Positions 60,424-64,000 of a stretch of 64,000 nt of DNA are shown here, in pieces. The stretch's first letter is position 1; each line of letters begins with the position of its first letter. The position numbers and the translations under genes were made by a program. The notes beneath the pieces were generated by a model, which was given only the letters and a program-made list of their open reading frames with translations, searched no databases and was not told where the DNA came from. Source of the stretch: Pseudolysobacter sp964466115 (GTDB lineage Bacteria > Pseudomonadota > Gammaproteobacteria > Xanthomonadales > Rhodanobacteraceae); assembly GCA_964466115.1 (NCBI GenBank), contig CAYXMH010000016.1, forward strand, positions 1 through 64,000. The letters are read 5' to 3'.

Positions 60424-60760
60424 TAGCGAACTACCGGTAATACCGGCCAAACGCTATTTCACGATCGGAGAGGTCAGTGATCTGTGTGGCGTTAAGCCGC
60501 ACGTGCTGCGCTATTGGGAACAGGAGTTCACCAATCTCAAGCCGGTAAAACGCCGCGGCAACCGCCGTTATTACCAGCGCCACGATGTGCTGATGATCCG
60601 CCAAATCCGCAGTCTGTTATACGACCAGGGTTTCACCATTACCGGCGCGCGCCAGCGGCTGGATGGGCAACAGACCAAGGTTGAAGTCAATATGTCCAAC
60701 CAGATCGTGCGCCAGGTACGCCAAGAGTTGGAAGAGGTGTTGCAGATTTTGCGGCGCTAG
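60404..60760 (+). CDS. MerR-family regulator of the pheST-ihfA cluster
   Basis: 118 residues. N-terminal winged helix with RYFTIGEVSDLCGVKPHVLR and YWEQEFTNLKPVKRRGNRRY, then a short helical dimer region. No metal- or drug-binding C-terminal domain, so the effector is unknown. It follows ihfA with a 20-base overlap, an arrangement conserved across gammaproteobacteria, and often has a tRNA-Pro gene after it; none is here. Confidence 0.88.
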   Translation: MLDQGSNSELPVIPAKRYFTIGEVSDLCGVKPHVLRYWEQEFTNLKPVKRRGNRRYYQRHDVLMIRQIRSLLYDQGFTITGARQRLDGQQTKVEVNMSNQIVRQVRQELEEVLQILRR

Positions 60761-60787
60761 TCAGCTGCGTAATCGATCTGAATGGGT

Positions 60788-61306
60788 TTATTGAGTGTTT
60801 CCTGGCGCATTTTCGTAACTGACCGCCAGCACCGTGAAGGTCACGCGTCCATCCGGCAGTTCCACCTCAAATTCTTCGTCTTTGCGTTTCTTAAGTGCAG
60901 CCCGCGCTAACGGCGAGTCGACGCTGATGAACCCGAGCTGCGCATCGATTTCATCGGGGCCGACAATGCGGTAACAAACAATATCGCCATTTTCATGTTC
61001 CAGTTGCAGCCATGCTCCGAAAAAAACCGCATCTCGATCGTGCGGTTTATCGTGAATGATCTTAAGAACATCGAGCCGTTTGCTTAAGTAGCGCACGCGC
61101 CGATCGATCTCACCCAGTTGTTTTTTTCGGTAGATATACTCGGCGTTCTCCGACCGATCGCCTTCCGCGGCCGCGGCGGACAATGCGGCGACCACTTCCG
61201 GGCGCAATTTGCTCCACAGATGTTTCAATTCTTCCGTCAAGCGCCGGTGGCCTGCTGGCGTTATGTACGGGGAAGAATGCGCAGCAGCGGGGCGCCAGCG
61301 ACTCAT
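60788..61306 (-). CDS. greB: Transcription elongation factor GreB
   Basis: 172 residues. N-terminal coiled coil with the acidic tip AAAEGDRSENAEYIYRKKQL that enters the RNA polymerase secondary channel to stimulate cleavage of backtracked RNA, followed by an FKBP-like domain (LEHENGDIVCYRIVGPDEID, SPLARAALKKRKDEEFEV). Length and the long SENAEYIY motif fit GreB better than GreA (158). Converges with the MerR gene; 27 bp between the ends. Confidence 0.93.
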   Translation of the reverse strand: MSRWRPAAAHSSPYITPAGHRRLTEELKHLWSKLRPEVVAALSAAAAEGDRSENAEYIYRKKQLGEIDRRVRYLSKRLDVLKIIHDKPHDRDAVFFGAWLQLEHENGDIVCYRIVGPDEIDAQLGFISVDSPLARAALKKRKDEEFEVELPDGRVTFTVLAVSYENAPGNTQ

Positions 61307-61502
61307 GAAGAATTCCTACTCATACATTTAGCCTAAGCTTATTGGAGTTGATTTTGCATCTGCATTATCCATGGGATTGCGTTTGCGCGCGCAAGACGGT
61401 GTTGATAAAGGCGATAGGGAATTGCATCGAGAAAAAGACAGTTGTCGAAGTGCCTTGCGCTGTGTACCTTTAGGCATGGCTCGTTTATGGGTATCAATCA
61501 AA

Positions 61503-62999
61503 ATGTTGCATTTTCGTTGGCCGTTAAGTGTGTTGGTTTGCTTAAGTATCTTTGGGTGCGCCGCGTCCGCATCGCGTACGCATGAGTCGGGCTCGTCATT
61601 TGTGGCCAGCGCGGATGATGCGTTGATCGCGCAATTGTATGCCAAGCTCGACGCCGCGGATAAGCGCTATATTGCTGGAATCGAGCTTGAACGCAGCAAC
61701 GAAACGGCTCGAGGCCTCGCCGAAATGAAAGCGGCCTTGGACGACCTGCAGTCCGCGGCCGTAAGCTGTGCTGTTCAGAAAGGCTGTGAGGTGCAGAAGT
61801 TTTTCTCGACCTTTGACCATTTGCTGCGCATCCACAGCGAAACGTTCGGTGACGATTCACAACTGCCGATCTTAAGCAACGACGATCCGGAATCCATCGC
61901 GGAACTCAGCGCTACCTCGCCCGTGGCTGCGGCAGTGCCGGAAACTTCGCGCAGCGCCGCCTTGCTTAACGGCCGGCAGCTGTCGGAATTGATTGCGCTG
62001 AATGCGCCGATCAAAGCCGGGATTGAGGAATGGTTAACCCAATTGCGGCCCAATTTGATGGTCGCTTATGAGAATTATCAGTACATGCGTTACAAAATGG
62101 GTCCGGAATACAAAAAAGCCGGCCTACCGGAAGCCATCTTATTCGGCATTTTAGCGAAGGAGTCCGGTGGCAAGGTGCATGCGGTTTCCCGTTCCGGCGC
62201 AAGCGGACCGCTGCAATTTATGTACGCCACCGGATTGCGTTTTGGCCTAAGTACCGTTAATGGATTCGATCAGCGCTTTGATCCCGAATTGGCGACGCGC
62301 GCCAACGCGGCGTATTTGAACGAGCAGCTTAAAATCTTCAATAACAATCTTGAGTTGGTATTAAGCGCCTACAACGCCGGCGAAGGTTACATCCAACGTT
62401 TGGCTGGGCGTGCGCCCACGACGAATTTCTGGGATCCAAAATTGTATTTCGAATTGCCGGAAGAAACGCGCGATTACGTGCCGCGGGTATTGGCCGCTGC
62501 GATTTTGTATATGCACCCCGAGCGCTATCATTTGGAATTTCCGAAGCTCGATGGTCGGCCCGGCAGCATTACCTTGAAAGCGCCCACCTCGTTAGCGGAG
62601 TTGACCGTTTGCCTTGGTAGCGAAGGCAACCCCAATGGGTGGTTTCGTACGTTGCGCAATCTCAATCCGGCGTTGGACCCGCAAGTTCGCCAACCGGAAG
62701 GCGCGCATCTGGATGTGCCGCAGCGACTGGTTGGCGTTTATGCAAAATCTTGCCAAACGGGCGCGTGGCCGACGCTTGCCAGCGATTTGCATTCGGCAGT
62801 GCAGCCGGTGGTGCCGCGGCGCGAGGTTGCCAGTGTCAAACCGGTACACGTGGTGAAGAAAGGCGAGACTTTGGCCAGCATTGCGCAAAAATTACGCTGC
62901 GGTAGCTCGCGCGACCTTGCCAGTTTGAACCACATCAAGCCCCCGCAATACGCGCTTCATGTGGGGCAAACACTGCAGGTGGCGGGTTGTCGGAATTAA
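61503..62999 (+). CDS. MltD-like lytic transglycosylase lipoprotein
   Basis: About 498 residues. A lipoprotein signal (PLSVLVCLSIFGC) suggests an outer-membrane anchor. The SLT domain has LPEAILFGILAKESGGKVHA with catalytic E220, SGASGPLQFMYATGLRFGL and LSAYNAGEGYIQRL; RDYVPRVLAAAILY follows. One C-terminal LysM (VHVVKKGETLASIAQKLRCG ... HVGQTLQVAG) should bind peptidoglycan. It cleaves glycan strands during wall remodelling. E. coli MltD has two or three LysM domains and 452 residues; here one LysM and a longer N-terminal region. ATG 61503 fits the signal; 61476 is an alternative. Confidence 0.85.
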   Translation: MLHFRWPLSVLVCLSIFGCAASASRTHESGSSFVASADDALIAQLYAKLDAADKRYIAGIELERSNETARGLAEMKAALDDLQSAAVSCAVQKGCEVQKFFSTFDHLLRIHSETFGDDSQLPILSNDDPESIAELSATSPVAAAVPETSRSAALLNGRQLSELIALNAPIKAGIEEWLTQLRPNLMVAYENYQYMRYKMGPEYKKAGLPEAILFGILAKESGGKVHAVSRSGASGPLQFMYATGLRFGLSTVNGFDQRFDPELATRANAAYLNEQLKIFNNNLELVLSAYNAGEGYIQRLAGRAPTTNFWDPKLYFELPEETRDYVPRVLAAAILYMHPERYHLEFPKLDGRPGSITLKAPTSLAELTVCLGSEGNPNGWFRTLRNLNPALDPQVRQPEGAHLDVPQRLVGVYAKSCQTGAWPTLASDLHSAVQPVVPRREVASVKPVHVVKKGETLASIAQKLRCGSSRDLASLNHIKPPQYALHVGQTLQVAGCRN

Positions 63000-63004
63000 A
63001 AACC

Positions 63005-63448
63005 TTACGCTGCCGTCGTTAACCACTGGTTGATCGTATTGTTCGTCGTCGAGGTTTTCAGTGACTCTTTCAATTCGCGCAATATTCGGATCAATTGCCG
63101 GTGCACCGCTTGGATCTCGGAGAACTGCGCGTCTTTGGTCTCAAGATAGGCAACCGTGAACCACAAAGCAATGCCGCGTAAGCGGACTACCGGATTGTCG
63201 GATTTCATGCGCGTGAAGCCAATGTCGGTACCGGCGCCCCACAATTGGTACTTTTGCTGTTCGGACGGCGTTGCATACAAATGTGGAAATTCGCATTTGG
63301 ATGCGATGGCCAACTCTTTTATCACCAACTCGGCCAGTTGACGGCGCGTGGCAATCGGTAAAGCCACGATGGTTTTTTCGATTTCCCGAAATTGGCGATT
63401 AAGCTGAATTGAGCGGCTCATCGAGATTAGGCGCGTAACGATCTGCAT
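63005..63448 (-). CDS. Protein of unknown function
   Basis: 147 residues, not recognised. Mostly helical and soluble: SIQLNRQFREIEKTIVALPI, LAELVIKELAIASKCEFPHL and EIQAVHRQLIRILRELKESL. One short central stretch (YQLWGAGTDIGFTRMKSDNP) looks turn-rich. The N-terminal ATG at 63448 has GAGG seven bases upstream. It is tail to tail with the MltD-like gene (5 bp) and 220 bp downstream, reading the same strand, of psd. Confidence 0.65.
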   Translation of the reverse strand: MQIVTRLISMSRSIQLNRQFREIEKTIVALPIATRRQLAELVIKELAIASKCEFPHLYATPSEQQKYQLWGAGTDIGFTRMKSDNPVVRLRGIALWFTVAYLETKDAQFSEIQAVHRQLIRILRELKESLKTSTTNNTINQWLTTAA

Positions 63449-63668
63449 ATTGCTACCTCTACAGTTACAATGTGGTTGCCGTGACGTTGTCTATCAATAA
63501 AACCCAATATAAGCCAAAAACGTATTCCACAGTGCAGAGAGTACGTCACATTTCGACTCTTGTGGTCAGTGGTTGACAAAATGTTGCTGAAGTTTGCAAT
63601 TGTAATACGGGTTGAAACTCAGTGAACCCTTGAAAAGTCTCAAAAACGGGTATGAACGCCCTTTGTCT

Positions 63669-64000
63669 TTAAGGCTGGGTATTGAAGACCCGAGCGAACG
63701 ATTGCCCGACTTTAACCGCACAGTCGGGTTTTAAGGTGGGGTCGAGCGTCACACGACCCGGGGGAAACAACAAAACCACGGTAGACCCCATATTAAAGCG
63801 GCCAAGTTCTTGAAATCGTTGCAAGGTGATACCGCGGTTGCGATAGTCCTTGCGCACGAGGCGGTTGGCGTAGGGTGGAATTTCAAGTCCGCCCCATACG
63901 GTTTCCACGCTGGAAACCAACATGGCCCCGACCAATGCCACCACAAAGGGTCCTTCCGGTGCCTCGAAATGGCAGATCAGCCGCTCATTGCGGGCGAACA
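63669..64000 (-). CDS. psd: Phosphatidylserine decarboxylase, C-terminal part
   Basis: The frame continues past the right edge, so only about 110 C-terminal residues are seen. The self-cleavage site that creates the pyruvoyl cofactor is present as FNMGSTVVLLFPPG (E. coli has the same LGST context), with AMLVSSVETVWGG upstream. Makes phosphatidylethanolamine from phosphatidylserine in the inner membrane. The GST motif is intact. Confidence 0.93.
   Translation of the reverse strand, partial: FARNERLICHFEAPEGPFVVALVGAMLVSSVETVWGGLEIPPYANRLVRKDYRNRGITLQRFQELGRFNMGSTVVLLFPPGRVTLDPTLKPDCAVKVGQSFARVFNTQP

Noticed and set aside
60761..60787. tRNA-Pro after the MerR gene
   Set aside because: Often present there in relatives, but only 27 bp separate the MerR and greB genes here.
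1..64000. CRISPR arrays and rRNA genes
   Set aside because: No regularly spaced direct repeats and no rRNA-like sequence were seen on reading through the window.

Overview
The window looks like a stretch of chromosome from a non-enteric gammaproteobacterium with moderately high G+C. The evidence is the gene order tonB-gshB-pilG-pilH-pilI-pilJ-chpA-chpB-chpC, a GspG-to-GspN type II secretion block, the nudE-cysQ pair, and the thrS-infC-rpmI-rplT-pheS-pheT-ihfA-merR cluster. I cannot name the genus.

Layout. 1-1.9 kb is an accessory edge: the 3' end of an RHS protein and a REP-associated transposase (RAYT) with an in-frame stop, bracketed by inverted REP hairpins. 1.9-16.4 kb holds tonB and gshB on the minus strand, diverging from the complete Chp chemosensory operon that controls type IV pili; the pilK methyltransferase is missing. 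16.6-19.3 kb is a large exported C25 (gingipain-type) peptidase. 19.4-23.1 kb (minus) has a GT-C glycosyltransferase, rsmE and bioA. 23.1-28.8 kb is gspGHIJKLMN, with a cluster of DnaA-box-like sites between gspK and gspL. 28.8-31.9 kb is a metabolite-clearing block: an IMPase-family phosphatase, nudE, cysQ and mazG.

31.9-46.5 kb is envelope-oriented: small membrane proteins, a beta-helix protein with an IPTL-CTERM-like tail, a PilZ protein, a MacAB-type efflux system with split ATPase and permease, a CpxAR-like two-component system, a GYF-AIM24 fusion, a PAP2 phosphatase and a GH17-GT2 beta-glucan synthase. A PsrA-like palindrome lies upstream of the synthase. 46.5-53.2 kb has yrbL followed by a minus-strand sugar-nucleotide cluster (tviB-type dehydrogenase, epimerase, glmS, ArnT-like transferase). 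53.2-60.8 kb is the translation and IHF cluster. thrS has a terminator and competing RNA pairings in its leader, infC starts at AUC, and two strong hairpins precede rpmI. 60.8-64 kb carries greB, an MltD-like lytic transglycosylase, an unknown gene and the start-proximal-truncated psd.

The main theme is surface biology: pilus control, type II secretion with a plausible protease substrate, glucan and acidic-sugar polysaccharide synthesis, efflux and envelope-stress sensing, embedded in ordinary housekeeping genes. Several REP/BIME families sharing a GTAGGG foot are scattered through the intergenic regions. No tRNA, rRNA or CRISPR array was seen.
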